Positions 35,504-46,118 of a DNA stretch of 64,000 bases are shown in pieces. Made by a program: the position numbers and the translations under genes. The stretch is from Paratrimastix pyriformis (taxonomy: Eukaryota; Preaxostyla; Paratrimastigidae): the NCBI GenBank assembly GCA_027972325.1, contig JAPMOS010000038.1, positions 55,001 through 119,000 of the forward strand, given 5' to 3'. A model generated the notes under the pieces. It did no database searches. It saw only the letters and a program-made list of their open reading frames with translations, and had not been told where the DNA came from. The stretch's first letter is position 1; each line of letters starts with the position of its first letter.

Positions 35504-35900
35504 TTATTCAGACTCCTTGCGGAGACGACGAATGGTCGAGAACAGCTCGGCAGCGGCGTGGGTGCTGAGGGTTGAATTGGGATAGGTTGAGATGGGGATG
35601 AAGGAGGGCAAAGAAAATACAAACCTCAGAGACCAGGCACCACCGGCCATGACCTTGCCGCAGCGCTTGCAACCCCAGATGCCAACGGCATTCCGCTTAA
35701 TGGCATCCTTGCCGCAGAAACGGCAAGTGTAGCGGGCGTGCTGGGAGACTTCGATCTTCTTCACCAGCTTACGGAGGGAGGCGCCATAGCGGGTGCCGTA
35801 CTTGCCGCAAATGCCGACCTTCTTAGTGCGCTTGGTCTATTGGATAAAAGGGCGAAAGGAAAACAGCTTGATTAGAAATAGCTCCGAGAAATACCATCAT
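35504..35900 (-). CDS. RPL37A: Ribosomal protein eL43 (L37A)
   Basis: The first coding exon appears to be only ATGATG (35895-35900). Intron 35837-35894 (GTATTT...AATAG) joins it to [20 protein letters not shown]. The body has [20 protein letters not shown] and the zinc ribbon C-X2-C...C-X2-C (CRFC, CKRC), then [10 protein letters not shown] 59-nt intron (GTTTGT...CTCAG) restores [20 protein letters not shown], with TAA at 35504-35506. The length and C4 zinc site match the family. It is a component of the cytosolic 60S subunit near the E site. The tiny first exon is typical of ribosomal-protein genes whose first intron follows the start codon. Confidence 0.93.
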
Positions 35901-36357
35901 GTGATGGCAAACACAGAAAGGGGCTGAGCGGCAGAAGCGGGAGTGCTTGACAAAAGGCGCCCCAGTAAGATTGACGAGACACAAAACGAGCGGAAGGAGG
36001 GGAAGCACGATAAGGGACACATAGAACACAGGCCATTTCTTGAACTTGGAGAAACCGCGAAGAGGGGTTGATAAACCCGGGGTCCTGGTTACTCTCTTCA
36101 GCAAGGTGTTCGTGTTGGGATTCGTGGCAACTTTCTGCACGTCCTGCTTTGTTGATACGCCAACGTTGCCACAAGGGTTTTCTCACAGACAGAATTCGCT
36201 CTGTTGACGACGTGGGAAAGGTTGAGAGGAGTAATCACAATTGGAAATATGAAACCTCTTCAAGAAGAAACATGAAACGCGAAGCGGCAGATGATGCTGC
36301 TTCGCAAAAGGAAGGAGGGGGAAAATACATACAAAAAAGGCATCGGAATTCGATCAG

Positions 36358-39300
36358 TTACTTGGTCTTGCTCTGCTCGGAATCGCTGGGAGAAGGCTGT
36401 ACAGTGCTCGGAGACACCGGCTTGGGCCACGACATCCCCAGGGCATGCAATGCCTTGGCGGTCACCATCGAGAGGGGGATGAAGCCGATCCAGGCAACGT
36501 GCCCCCACCAGTCCAGGGCATGCCAGGCGGCGATCGATTGGGAGCCCGAGAGAAGCTGGCGGTCAAGTTATTGGGGAAGGAGACAAGGAGATGAGTGACC
36601 CCTGGTTGAAGCCGCCGCACACGCCCAATACCCCGGGGAATCGCGACCCGGACCAGGAACGCGGCGCCCAGGTAGTTGATGGAGAGCTGAACGTAGGCCC
36701 ACTTGGCAAGCCAGACAAGCCCATCCCACAGGCGCCGGGCGGGCGTGCGGGGCTCGGGGCCCCGCTGGAAGATGGCGAACCCGGCGAGTCGGTGGCCGAT
36801 CTCTGCGAAGATATGCCGGCAGGCAGTGCGGAGGGCAAGAGGAGGGGCGACACAGGGGCAGGACCTGAGTGTGAGTTTTCAGGGAGGTATGCGGGGATGT
36901 CTACGTTGTACCGTGGTGGTCTTTCATTCGGTGTCCTTGCTCCCTGGTCCCCCATGCGTTTATCCCCCCGGGGTCACGAGTGGCCCAAGGTGCGATGGAC
37001 GGGAGGGCGGCAGCTGCAGACGGCGGTGCGAGTAGATCAGGAAGGCGAACGAGAGGAAATACATGTAGTACCCCGGGTAGAAGCCCTGGTCCCACCAACA
37101 CCCCCGAACCCGGGTGGTAGCCACAGGAGAATCGAAAATGAGAGGAAATACATGGAGTACCACCCCGGGTCGAAGCGTCCCGCCAAACGGGTGATCGCCA
37201 CAGAGGAAATCAAATCGAAAGTGAGAAGAGCAGGCATGTGATGATGGGCGGACCCCCTGGTCCCAGGACACGGACACGGACACAAAGACCTCTGCCTTTT
37301 TATGATTTTTCCCCGTTCCTGCTCCCTCTCCTGTCTTGAGACGCGCACATCGACCTCTGTTCCCCTCCCCCTTCCACCCCCTTCCACCCTTCCCCCATGG
37401 TATTTCTCTCTTTCCATACCGACACACAACCCCAACGTGCGGTGCGGAAAGCGACGGGCGGAGCAGGTGGGAAGGCGGGGCGGACATGCCACAGGGCACG
37501 CACACACACCCCCCAACACACAGAACGCGAGAGCGTGGGGGGCAGGCAGCGCAGGCGGGAGGGCGGGGGGCGGACATGCCACAGGGCCGAGAAGCCGAAC
37601 GAGACGTAGAACATCCACAGCATGACGTGACCCTGCTCGTCCCGGGGCCCACGGGTGTGGATATCTGGGCGGGCGGGCGGTGCGGGTGGGCGGGAGATCA
37701 GAAGGTGTTGTGTGTGAATATGACCGGGGCGGCCCACGGGTGTGGATATCTGGGCGGGTGCGGGTGGGCGGTGCAGGTGCTGGAGATCAGAATGTGGGTG
37801 TGGATATGACCGGCGGAAGGGAGGCGGTGCGGGGGGTCGTTTAAAGAGCTGTATGGTATGTCGGGGGAGGGCCGGCTTGGCAACTGGCAAGGCGGGACGA
37901 GCAAGACGACAGGCAGCAGCCGGCCACGATTCAGTGCAGAGGGTGGTCGGGGGCAGGGGGGGACGAGGGGAGCGCAGGCACGGACAGTACTTGATGAGCC
38001 GCTGGACGGAGACGTTCCAGTTCTCGAGGAACCGCGAGGGGTTTGTGGCCAGCTCGCAGCCGAAGAAGTGCAGGTTGGTCACGGGCTCCCTGGGGGGTGG
38101 CAGGATGGGTGGGTGGCGAGATGGGTGGGTGGTTGGTGAGACGGGTTGGTGGGACAGGGAGACGGGATGGTGAGATAGGGGTGGTTGGTGAGACGGGAGG
38201 GTTGGGGAGGCAGAAGGGTTGGGGAGGCAGAAGGGTTGGGGAGGCAGAAGGGTTGGGGAGGCAGAAGGGTTGGGGAGGCAGAAGGGTTGGAGAGGCAGAA
38301 GGGTTGGAGAGGCAGAAGGGTTGGGGAGACGGGGTTGGGGAGACAGGAGAGTTGGACGGTTAGAATGGCGGGGGGTGTATGGGAGAGGGCAGAGGTTGAT
38401 GTTGTTTCGACGAAGGGGGTTGAGTAGATCATACCGACCAGGTCTGGCCATCCCAACCCACCCCCGACAGGATAATCGTGGCCTCGGCCATCATCCAGAT
38501 GCCGTAGTAGCGGAACCGGGCCACCCAGGCCAGGATGTGCATGTACATCATGCTGACGGGGTGGTGGGGTCACGAAGAAATATGGAAGTGGATATCACCG
38601 ACCGGTAGAGGAGACTATGCTGCCGGAATTCGGCCGCGAGCAGGCCCTCGCTCGTCCAGGGCATCTTGACAAAGTACGGGAGGAGCATCGGCGGGGCCAC
38701 CACGTAGCACCGCAGGGCATCCTTGAAGCGGCGCGAGGGAGCCTGCAGGACCCGGGGTTACAGAGAGAAATAATTGTCTGATTTCCCGCGGGACCCGGAG
38801 TGCGGGTGATGGTGGTGGGTGATGGTGGTGGGTGATGGTGGTGGGTGGTGGGTGGTGGGTGGTGGGTGGGGATGGGATGGTGGTGGTGGTGGTGGTGGTG
38901 GTTCACGAACCTTGGTCTTGCAGGCATTCAAATAGTAGGCCATCTCAAACCCGGGGCCGACCACCAGTGTCGGTGGGAAGAAAATGTACCCCATGTACTC
39001 CAAGAAGGTGGGCATTTGCACAATCTTGCATGCTTGGGTGTGCCGTCCCATGACCTTGTCCCCGTTCTCGGGGAGCCCATCGTAAATGTCCCAGGCACTC
39101 GAAATGCCTGAAGGATGGAGCTGTTGAACAAATAAAAACAATACCATGAAACAGACATTTTTGGGAAATAATCATGGCAGTGCCAGTTTGGTCAATGACC
39201 CAGCAGAGGTAGCATCTCATTAAGGACTCGATGGCCCTGGAATTTGTCAGGAAAAAAAATGCGGAAAGGATAGAGTACATACCCGGCAGATTTATAGAGG

Positions 39301-39620
39301 AGGGTGAAAACCAGAATGACAGTGGGGTGCTTCCGGCCGACTCCGACCCGAATAAGGACGTACGTGATGACAGGCAGCGCAAGAAGGTACAAAAAGCTCT
39401 TTACCCCATACATGTAGAGCACCAGCAAAATGCCCACCATGGTTGAGACTACGTGTTTGGCGGTTGGTGAGCGAATGTATGGAAACAGTAAAGAGAAGTA
39501 AATCATGGAAACCATCTGGGAGACGGTTTTGAAAAAATCGATTCGCAGTCCCGTGAGTGCGGCTCCACGTTCCACCAAAGCATTGAACCGGCCCAAGACT
39601 GAAACGACAGCCTCCATCAT
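36358..39620 (-). CDS. MBOAT-family lysophospholipid acyltransferase
   Basis: Starts at tandem ATGs (39620; MMEAVVSVLGRFN). The N-terminal helices are MVSMIYFSLLFPYIRS, HVVSTMVGILLVLYMYGV, SFLYLLALPVITYVLIRVGV and VILVFTLLYKSA. Next come EYMGYIFFPPTLVVGPGFEM (MBOAT signature region), FKDALRCYVVAPPMLLPYFV, MHILAWVARFRYYGIWMMAE, ILSGVGWDGQTW, TNPSRFLENWNVSVQR with the conserved Asn, VMLWMFYVSFGFSALWH with the catalytic His, FYPGYYMYFLSFAFLIY, INYLGAAFLVRVAIP and WGHVAWIGFIPLSM. The C-terminus is SEQSKTK with TAA at 36358-36360. It is most like the Ale1/LPCAT/MBOAT1-2-5 group, which transfers acyl-CoA to lysophospholipids in the ER membrane; the exact substrate is not readable. Introns hold minisatellites and a copied exon edge. 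Confidence 0.9.
37025..37240 (-). repeat. Copied exon of the MBOAT gene
   Basis: The exon encoding FYPGYYMYFLSFAF (about 37025-37095) is echoed at 37120-37180 as a degenerate peptide (DPGWYSMYFLSFSIL). The core GAGGAAATACATG.AGTACC recurs, and part of it recurs again at about 37200-37240. The real copy keeps the family sequence; the echoes lie in the upstream intron. Confidence 0.75.
37640..37825. repeat. Direct repeat, GTGTGGATATCTGGGCGGG
   Basis: Two copies (about 37654 and 37740) of a segment of about 80 bp with GTGTGGATATCTGGGCGGG, GGAGATCAGAA and GAATATGACCGG-like parts, in an MBOAT intron. Confidence 0.8.
38190..38345. repeat. 17-bp CAGAAGGGTTGGGGAGG minisatellite
   Basis: Eight tandem 17-mers CAGAAGGGTTGGGGAGG (variant GGAGAGG) with no spacers, in an MBOAT intron. 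Confidence 0.95.
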
Positions 39621-39807
39621 CGAGTCAAAAGGCAGTCTCCGAAACCGGGTGTGGCAATGGCCCCTTCCGGAGAAATTGAGACCCGGAGGCTCGGCGGGCG
39701 TGAACAGGGACCGGCGGACGAGAAAAAGGATCCTAATAGTTAGATCCTGCACACGGGCCCAGTTCCCGAGGAAAGTATAGAACAGCAACTATTCTGACAA
39801 TATTAAA

Positions 39808-41297
39808 TCATTGGATGGTTGGTGGCGGCTGGGCGGTTGCCGAAGGGCCCAGAAAGTCATCAGCGGTGCCAGCTTCCTCAAAACCGTCAAACTCCACATC
39901 CCCAAATTCCACCTCGGCGTCGCCGGGTTGTTCATCGTCGGGGTTTTCCACAGGCATCGCTGTCGTTGCGGTTGTCTCGTCCTCTTGTTGTGGGGGTTGC
40001 GGTTGCGGCCGAAGTGGGCCTCGGAGCAACTCATCCTCAGATTCGGCCTGCTCTCGGGCGCGGATCGCCTCCTTGATCCGTCGTTTGGTTTCATGCTCCT
40101 CCTCACGGGCGCGTCGCGCGTCCTGGTATCTAGAGGAGGGGTTGGGTCTGCGGTTCGGTCGACATATCACAATCACTGCAGACGCTTGTGTTGTAGGGTC
40201 AGTGGTGGGATTTCGCAGCGTAGCATACCGAGCCAACAGCGCACGGAGTGGAGAGTTGGGCGGCGTGTGATGATGCAACACGAACTCGTTCATGTTGGCT
40301 GGACGGGAGTAATGTCAGGGTGGATAGACCCCCGGCGTGGTCGACAAACCTTTCGCCCCTTCGCAAAGCTTGGCAATGTTCTTCACGATCGCCAAGAGGG
40401 CATCGGCGCTCTGTCCGAATCGCTTTCGGATGTAACTGTCAGAGCAAAAGGGGACCGAGCGTTTGGATCCGGTCGTGTGGCAGGGGTTCCAGACCTTTCC
40501 ATGTCGATTCGGAATCCAGCTGCCTCGACCCACAGAACCCCGAGGGCGACCTGGAGAGGGAGGAAGCGCCGGGGTGATATCCACCACGAAAAAGGGCAAT
40601 CAATGAATTGGGCGAACCTGCGCAGGGGTTCTCAGGAGAATCACATCTGTGCACAACAAGGCTCGGGTGTTGATCCGGGCACGCTCGAGAATGGCCGCTT
40701 CATCCAGGGTGGGATAGTCCAGCTGGTGGGGAAAAAAGGATGGACGGGTGGTGGTGGTTTCGAAAAACACGCGACAAAGGGGAACCTTGAGCTGACTGAC
40801 GAAGCCCAGTGCTGGTCGGTAGGGATGGTACACCAAAAGATTGAAGCGCAGCCCTTCGAGGAGGGTGACTTCAGTCTCCAGGATCCGCTCGCCCTTGGGG
40901 CCACAGTCGGGCCCGCCACCAACCCTTCGGGTCATCTCACCGATGGAGATGTGATACTCCTCCGCTTTCGACGCAAGAAATAGGCAGGTGTTCATGAGCG
41001 TCGCAGGATCGTACTCCAGAAGGGAGTGATACAGGAAGAACCGCTTGAAATAGATGACGGCGGTGGCCTGCGGAAATGCGTTTAAGCAAGTGTCCCTTTT
41101 GTCTCTGTACAACAGACTTGCACCTTCTCGGGGAAGCCGCGGGACTCACCGTAATTGAGGAGGGAGACTTCGAAATGGCGTTTGAGAAGTCGATCCTCGT
41201 TTTCTTGCAGTTTTCCAAGATGTTCTCGCCGCAAACTGGATAATTTTTCCTGGCTGAAAATCCAGTTCTTGTGTGTTGATGTTTGGAAGGTCGCCAT
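39808..41297 (-). CDS. CCNH: Cyclin H (CDK7/TFIIH kinase partner)
   Basis: ATG at 41297: MATFQTSTHKNWIFSQEKLS, then LRREHLGKLQENEDRLLKRH. Intron GTGAGT...CGCAG leads to the first cyclin fold, ATAVIYFKRFFLYHSLLEYD and TCLFLASKAEEYHISIGEM. The second part has ILETEVTLLEGLRFNLLVYH followed by PYRPALGF and LDYPTLDEAAILERARINTR with ALLCTDVILLRTPAQ. The next exons give VALGVLWVEAAGFRID and SYIRKRFGQSADALLAIVKN. The C-terminus is extended: Arg/Glu-rich helix (REEEHETKRRIKEAIRAREQ), Gln/Pro-rich stretch, then an acidic tail with DAEVEFGDVEFDGFEE. Family role: regulatory subunit of the CDK-activating kinase and the TFIIH CTD kinase. It diverges from the LRR gene over 130 bp. Confidence 0.85.
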
Positions 41298-41427
41298 CGC
41301 AGAAAGAAGTTTGAAAGACCACTCGATGCGAAATAGGTTATGTATCCCTGGCTCTTGCCTTCGGAGCCTTAGTTCGGCCCCTCTCCAAAGAACAACAAGG
41401 AGAACTCATCGGGCCCCTCCTTCCATC
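41298..41427. promoter_or_regulatory. 130-bp divergent promoter, cyclin H / LRR-LF
   Basis: The cyclin H (minus) and LRR/LF (plus) start codons are separated by 130 bp. The sequence is moderately AT-rich compared with its surroundings; no TATA element stands out. Confidence 0.55.
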
Positions 41428-44400
41428 ATGCGCCTTACAATTGACAAAATTGGGGCGAAGTTGGGAAGGGTCTGCCGTTTTTTACAGTTTTTGCCCTCAC
41501 ATGTCACAGCTCGTGGATATCGCCACTGTCACCGAGCTCGACCTACCCTCGATGCAAATTGATGATGTTGGTTCGTTTGAGAAGTTGCTCTGCCTGAAAC
41601 GGTTGGACTTGAGCGGGAACCGCTTCAAGATGATGAAGCATATCGAGGGGCTCTTCCGGGCACCCTCCCTGTTGCACCTCGACCTTTCCGGATGCCCCCT
41701 GTGTAAGCATCCGCAGTACCGTGAAACTCTGATTGCCAATATTCCCACCCTCCAATCACTCGATGGCGTGTCTGTGCATTCACTCGCTCGGTCCCACTGA
41801 TCCGGCTCACATACTCCTCCAGGCGAGTTACCCCCGCGGAGCGCCAGGCCGCCCAGCGTCTTGTTGAGGGACAACCTCCGTCGGAAGGCCTCTTCCAAGA
41901 GGAGCGGCTGCCTGCCTCGTCTCCCCTCGACACCCCGGTCGACGACACCCCTGCGGAGGTCGAGACTGCCCCTGCCCCTGCCCCCAAGTCCCGACCCGCG
42001 GCACCGCAGAAGCCCACCCGCGGTCTTTTCGATGAGGACGAGCCCGAGGAGAAGAAGGACCACGAAACCGTTGAGGAGACTAGTACCCCGGCACGCGAGG
42101 AACCCACGGATCTGTTCGGGGGCGACGAATTCGACCCCCTGAGCGCCCCCAAGCCCAAGCCCAAGCCCAAGCCCAAGCCGGCCCCCGAGCGTCTGGTTTC
42201 CCCGCCCGTCTCGTCGCCAATCCCCAAGGCCCCCGCTATGAAGCCGGCAGAGGACCTCTTCGCCGAATCGGCCGACCCCCTGGCCGAGCCGGCCCCCGCG
42301 CCGTCCCGCAAGATGCCAGAACCCCCGGTGGACGCCCCCATCCGCGCCAGCCCCAACCCGGAGGTGGCCCCACGCAAGGGTCCGGCCCCTGCCCCTGCCC
42401 CTGCCCCGTCCCCGGCCAAGAAACCGGCCGAAGACCTGTTCGCACCCCTGGAAGACGAGGAACCCCTGCCGCCCCCGGCCCGCAAGCCGGTCGCCGCCCC
42501 TCGCCAGCCCGAGGAGCCCGCCGCCCCCGCCGTCCCGGCCCGGCCCCTGGCCGCCCCCGCGGGCGACCTGTTCAGCAGCGAGGGGATGTTTGGCGGGAAG
42601 GCAGATGCCGCCCCCGCACCGTCGCCCGCGAAGAAGCCCGCGACCCGGTCGGCCGAGGACCTCTTTGGGGCCATCGACGCCATCCTCGCCACCGAGAAGC
42701 CCGCCCCTGCTCCTGCCGTGACGGTCCGGCGCCCTCTGCTGCCAGCCCCGTCAGTCAGGTGGGTGGACTTGGCGGGGTGTGAATGGGTGTCTGTGGACTT
42801 GGCGGGGTGTGAATGGGTGTCTGTGGACTTGGCGGGGTGTGAATGGGTGTCTGTGGACTTGGCGGGGTGTGAATGGGTGTCTGTGGACTTGGCGGGGTGT
42901 GAATGGGTGTCTGTATGTCTGTATGTGTCTGCCTGCCTGTATGGGTCTGCCTGTGTCTGCCTGTCTGTCTGTATGTGTCGCTGTCTCAGCACGTCCTCAT
43001 TCGCATCCTCTCTGCTTCTTCCTCCTCCCCCCGAACGGCCTCGCGATGCGACCGATGTATGCGCTCCTGCTGCCACAGGCCGCAGCCGAGTCCCCCGCCC
43101 CCGCCCCGCCGCTGCCCCGAAGGCCAAGGCGCGCCCCCGACCCGCCACCTTCGACGCACAGGATGACCTGTTTGCGTCCCCCGCCGCCTCGACGCCCCCG
43201 CCCAAGCCATCCAAGCCGACCCGCGGCCTCTTCGACGACGACGAGGCTCCCGCCCTGCCCCCGCCCCCGCCCCCGCCGCCTCGAAGCAGCAGCCCGCCCC
43301 CGCAGCGGGCCAGCGCAAGGGCGGCCTCTTCGATGACGAGCCGCTCGAGGCCGCGCCTGCCCCGTCCCCGTCCCCCAAGCCCGCTGCCTCCCCGGCCCCC
43401 AAACCCGCCCCGTCCCCGGCCCCCAAGCCCGTCAAGGGCCTCTTCGACGACGGCCCCGAGGCCGCTCCCAAGCCCGTCGCTGCCACGCCCAAACGCGCCC
43501 CCGCCCCGGCCAGCAAAGCCCAGGAAGGGCTCTTCGAGGGCATCGACAGCGCCGCCACCGCGGCCCGCTCGGGCCCCAAGCCCAGCAAGCCCAGCGACCT
43601 CTTCGCCGATGCGGACGAGCCCCTGGCGAGCCCCACCGTCCAGCCCAAGGGACCCCGGGCCTCCCCGCCCCCGTCCGCTGCTGCCCCCGCCAAGGGCGGC
43701 GACCTCTTTGCCGAGCATCCCGCCGAGCCTGCTGCTCCCCGGCATACCTCCCCCCCGGCTCCAGCCGCCGAGGGCCAGGCCACGGGCCACAAGCCGGGCA
43801 TCTTCGCCACGGTCAAGCCGCGCGCCCTGCCCCTGCCCTCGTCCACCGGCGCCGCGTCCACCCTGCCCCGCCCCAAGCTTGCCATGAAGGGCGCCACCGC
43901 CGCTGCTGCTCCTGCGTCGACCAGCCCCGTCCACCACCCCGCCCCTGCCCCTGCCCCCGCTCCGGCACCAGCCCCTGCGGTGGAGCATGCCCCGGCAGTC
44001 GAGCCGACCCACCCGAAGCCCTCCGAGATCGCTGCCAAGGCCGCCGCCACTCGGGCCGTCGTGAAGCCCCTCGTCAAGCCTGCCCCGGTTCCAGCCCCCA
44101 AGCCAGAAGAGCCCAAGCAGCCCGAATCGGCCCCCAAGCCCGCCGAGCGCCCCTTGCCCAAGTACCTCCAGGGCCGGTTCGGCGCCAAGCCGGCCACGCC
44201 CGCCTCCCCGACCCCGGCAAAGCCCGTTGAGAAGCCTGCCGAGGCCGCTCCTGCCCCAGTGGCGGAGAAGCCTGCTGCCGCGAAACCTGCCGAGGTCACT
44301 CCTGCCCCGGCGACTCCTGTCAAGCCTGTTGCGAAACCCGCTGTGACTGCCGCTCCTGCCGCCGAGAAGCCCGCCGAGAAGCCCGCCGAGAAGCCCGCCG

Positions 44401-44624
44401 AGAAGCCCGCCGAGAAGCCCGCCGAGAAGCCCGCCGAGAAGCCCGCCGAGAAGCCCGCCGAGAAGCCCGCCGAGAAGCCCGCCGAGAAGCCCGCCGCTCC
44501 TGTTGCCTCGACTCCCGCTTCGTCTCCTGCCGCTTCAAGTCTGTGGTGGAATGCAATGCGATCATCTGCTGGGTGGTCTTCTTCAATTGTTTTATTTGTT
44601 GAATTTCTTTATGTGTTACATTGA
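41428..44624 (+). CDS. LRR protein with about 13 acidic LF motifs
   Basis: ATG at 41428 (MRLTIDKIGAKLGR). Intron 41470-41509 (40 nt) leads to three or so SDS22-type LRRs (VTELDLPSMQIDD; LKRLDLSGNRFKMM; LLHLDLSGCPL) and an LRR cap (IPTLQSLDG). Then comes a roughly 900-residue Pro/Ala/Lys-rich disordered region carrying repeated short motifs: GLFDEDEPEE, DLFGGDEFDPL, DLFAESADPL, DLFAPLEDEE, DLFSSEGMFG, DLFGAIDAI, DLFASPAAS, GLFDDDEAP, GLFDDEPLEA, GLFDDGPEAA, GLFEGIDSA, DLFADADEPL and DLFAEHPAEP. An intron at about 42758-43077 holds a 30-bp minisatellite. There is an apparent one-base frame change near 43255 in a C-rich run. The end has about ten KPAE repeats; the last 25 residues (to 44624) look non-coding, so the true end is uncertain. 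The motifs resemble DxF/DLF or FAM21-type LF ligands, suggesting a trafficking or actin scaffold (inference). Confidence 0.75.
42762..42915. repeat. 30-bp minisatellite in an LRR-gene intron
   Basis: Five near-exact copies of a 30-mer containing GTGGACTTGGCGGGGTGTGA and ATGGGTGTCT. The array begins at the 5' splice region and runs into TCTGCCTG repeats to 42985. Confidence 0.95.
44360..44495 (+). repeat. 12-bp coding repeat (EKPA)n
   Basis: Eleven exact 12-mers GAGAAGCCCGCC, in frame in the LRR/LF protein and encoding Glu-Lys-Pro-Ala. Near-perfect nucleotide identity indicates recent expansion or gene-conversion homogenisation. Confidence 0.95.
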
Positions 44625-44633
44625 AATGCCTAC

Positions 44634-45992
44634 TTGGTCATTTGTGCTTGCTTTTTCGGTCTGCCTACACAATGTCGCAATGCCTGCATTCCCACATGCA
44701 CTGTCAACCGTGGCGCCGGAAATCCGAGTTTGCCTTTTTTCCTCTACCTCAACAAATTGGTTCGCCTGGACGATTTACCGGACGATTTGCTCCCCGTCAT
44801 CGCATCCTTCCTCTGCGACATTGCCGACATCTATCATCTCATCTCCGTTTCCCAACGGTGGCGAGCACTCACTTCTGCCGGCGTTTTTGCGCTTGATTTT
44901 TCCACGTGGGTTGTTCAACTGACCGAGCATGCTCTGATTTGCGCTGTCCGACGTTTCCCAGATCTCCACAAACTCAGCCTATACGATTGTGCCGCCCAAT
45001 GCACCCCCAATGCCATTCGTGAAATCTCCGCGTGCAAACGAATGGAAGATCTCGATCTCACCCGGTGCTCCCTCGTCACTGATGACTGTGTGCACATGAT
45101 TGCCGCCGGGTGTCCGCATCTTCGGTCTCTTTCCCTTGCCGAATGCACCCTCCTCACCGACGAGGCCATGACATCCCTCTCTGCGCATTGTCCCGAGCTC
45201 TCCAAATTGAATTTGTACGGCAGCCTCATCACCGACACTGCTGTTGCCATCCTCGTTCAAGGGTGCGGGCGTCTTGAATCGCTGTCCCTGTGGAATTGTC
45301 TCCGGGTGACGGATCGCAGTGTCACTGCGGTGGCCACCTCATGCGCTCAGACCATCCGAAAACTCAATCTTGCCAACCTTTCTGCAATCTCTGATTGGGG
45401 TATGCAATCCATCGCACGCTCATGCCACAAACTGGAGAGCATCCAATTGGTCCAGTGCCGCCTCCTCTCGGATGCCGGGGTGGCCGCTCTGGCTGGGGGC
45501 TGCCCACGACTTCGTTCGGTGAATCTCTGGAATTGTGTGGCACTCTCCGATCAGTCTCTGATCGCCTTGTCCAAATGTAGGCTGCTCCAAAAATTGAATG
45601 TGGAGAACTGCTACCGCTTCACCGACGCTGGTGTTATCGCCCTCTCTGTTGGCTGTCCCCTTCTTCGGATGTGTAACTTGTGGTCGTGTGGTGGTCTCAC
45701 TGATGCCAGTGTTCGGTCTCTTTCGGTGCACTGTCCCTGTTTGTTGGAGTTGTGTGTTGCCGGATGTTCACTGCTGACTGATACCAGTGTCCGTTCGTTG
45801 GTTGAGCATTCCCCCAAATTAGCTCGACTCAACTTGAATCACTGTATGCACATCACCGCCGATGGAGTGGCCCTTCTCGCCACCCATCCGACCCTGCGCT
45901 CACTGACCGTTGCGTATTGTCCCGCCATCTCCCAAAATGACCTTGGTCGTTTTCAAACCATCAATCCGAGGCTTCGCATCTCGCTGCGGTAA
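44634..45992 (+). CDS. F-box / LRR protein (FBXL/AMN1-like)
   Basis: The start is unresolved. The coding frame is open from 44634, but the first in-frame ATG comes too late, so a short upstream exon is likely. A candidate F-box is LDDLPDDLLPVIASFLCDIA followed by HLISVSQRWRAL. About 13 cysteine-containing LRRs of about 26 residues follow, each with the pattern C..L..L.L..C..(I/L)TD.(G/S)(V/M)..(I/L)...C; for example MEDLDLTRCSLVTDDCVHMI and LESLSLWNCLRVTDRSVTAV. The protein ends in NPRLRISLR with TAA at 45990-45992, giving one long exon of about 430 residues. The family role is substrate receptor of an SCF ubiquitin ligase (F-box binds Skp1; the LRR horseshoe binds the target). The single uninterrupted exon contrasts with its intron-rich neighbours. 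Confidence 0.88.
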   Translation: MVICACFFGLPTQCRNACIPTCTVNRGAGNPSLPFFLYLNKLVRLDDLPDDLLPVIASFLCDIADIYHLISVSQRWRALTSAGVFALDFSTWVVQLTEHALICAVRRFPDLHKLSLYDCAAQCTPNAIREISACKRMEDLDLTRCSLVTDDCVHMIAAGCPHLRSLSLAECTLLTDEAMTSLSAHCPELSKLNLYGSLITDTAVAILVQGCGRLESLSLWNCLRVTDRSVTAVATSCAQTIRKLNLANLSAISDWGMQSIARSCHKLESIQLVQCRLLSDAGVAALAGGCPRLRSVNLWNCVALSDQSLIALSKCRLLQKLNVENCYRFTDAGVIALSVGCPLLRMCNLWSCGGLTDASVRSLSVHCPCLLELCVAGCSLLTDTSVRSLVEHSPKLARLNLNHCMHITADGVALLATHPTLRSLTVAYCPAISQNDLGRFQTINPRLRISLR

Positions 45993-46118
45993 TCGACAAA
46001 GTGCGTTTTGTTGGGGGCCCCGTGATTCATCTCCTCTCCTTCCTTTTCCTCTGGCTGAATAGATGACCGTGAGACTGCCTTGACTATTTTCGATTTCCTG
46101 AAGTCGGGTTTCAACACT

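Noticed and set aside
38190-38345. Regular 17-bp repeats considered as a CRISPR array
   Set aside because: No spacers, wrong unit length, intronic in a eukaryotic gene.
41625-44012. 795-codon minus-strand Gly/Arg/Ala-rich frame
   Set aside because: Antisense shadow of the Pro/Ala/Lys-rich LRR/LF gene; the plus strand has LRRs, conserved motifs and spliced joins.
42986-44323. 445-codon Ala/Gly-rich minus frame
   Set aside because: The same antisense shadow; low-complexity composition only.
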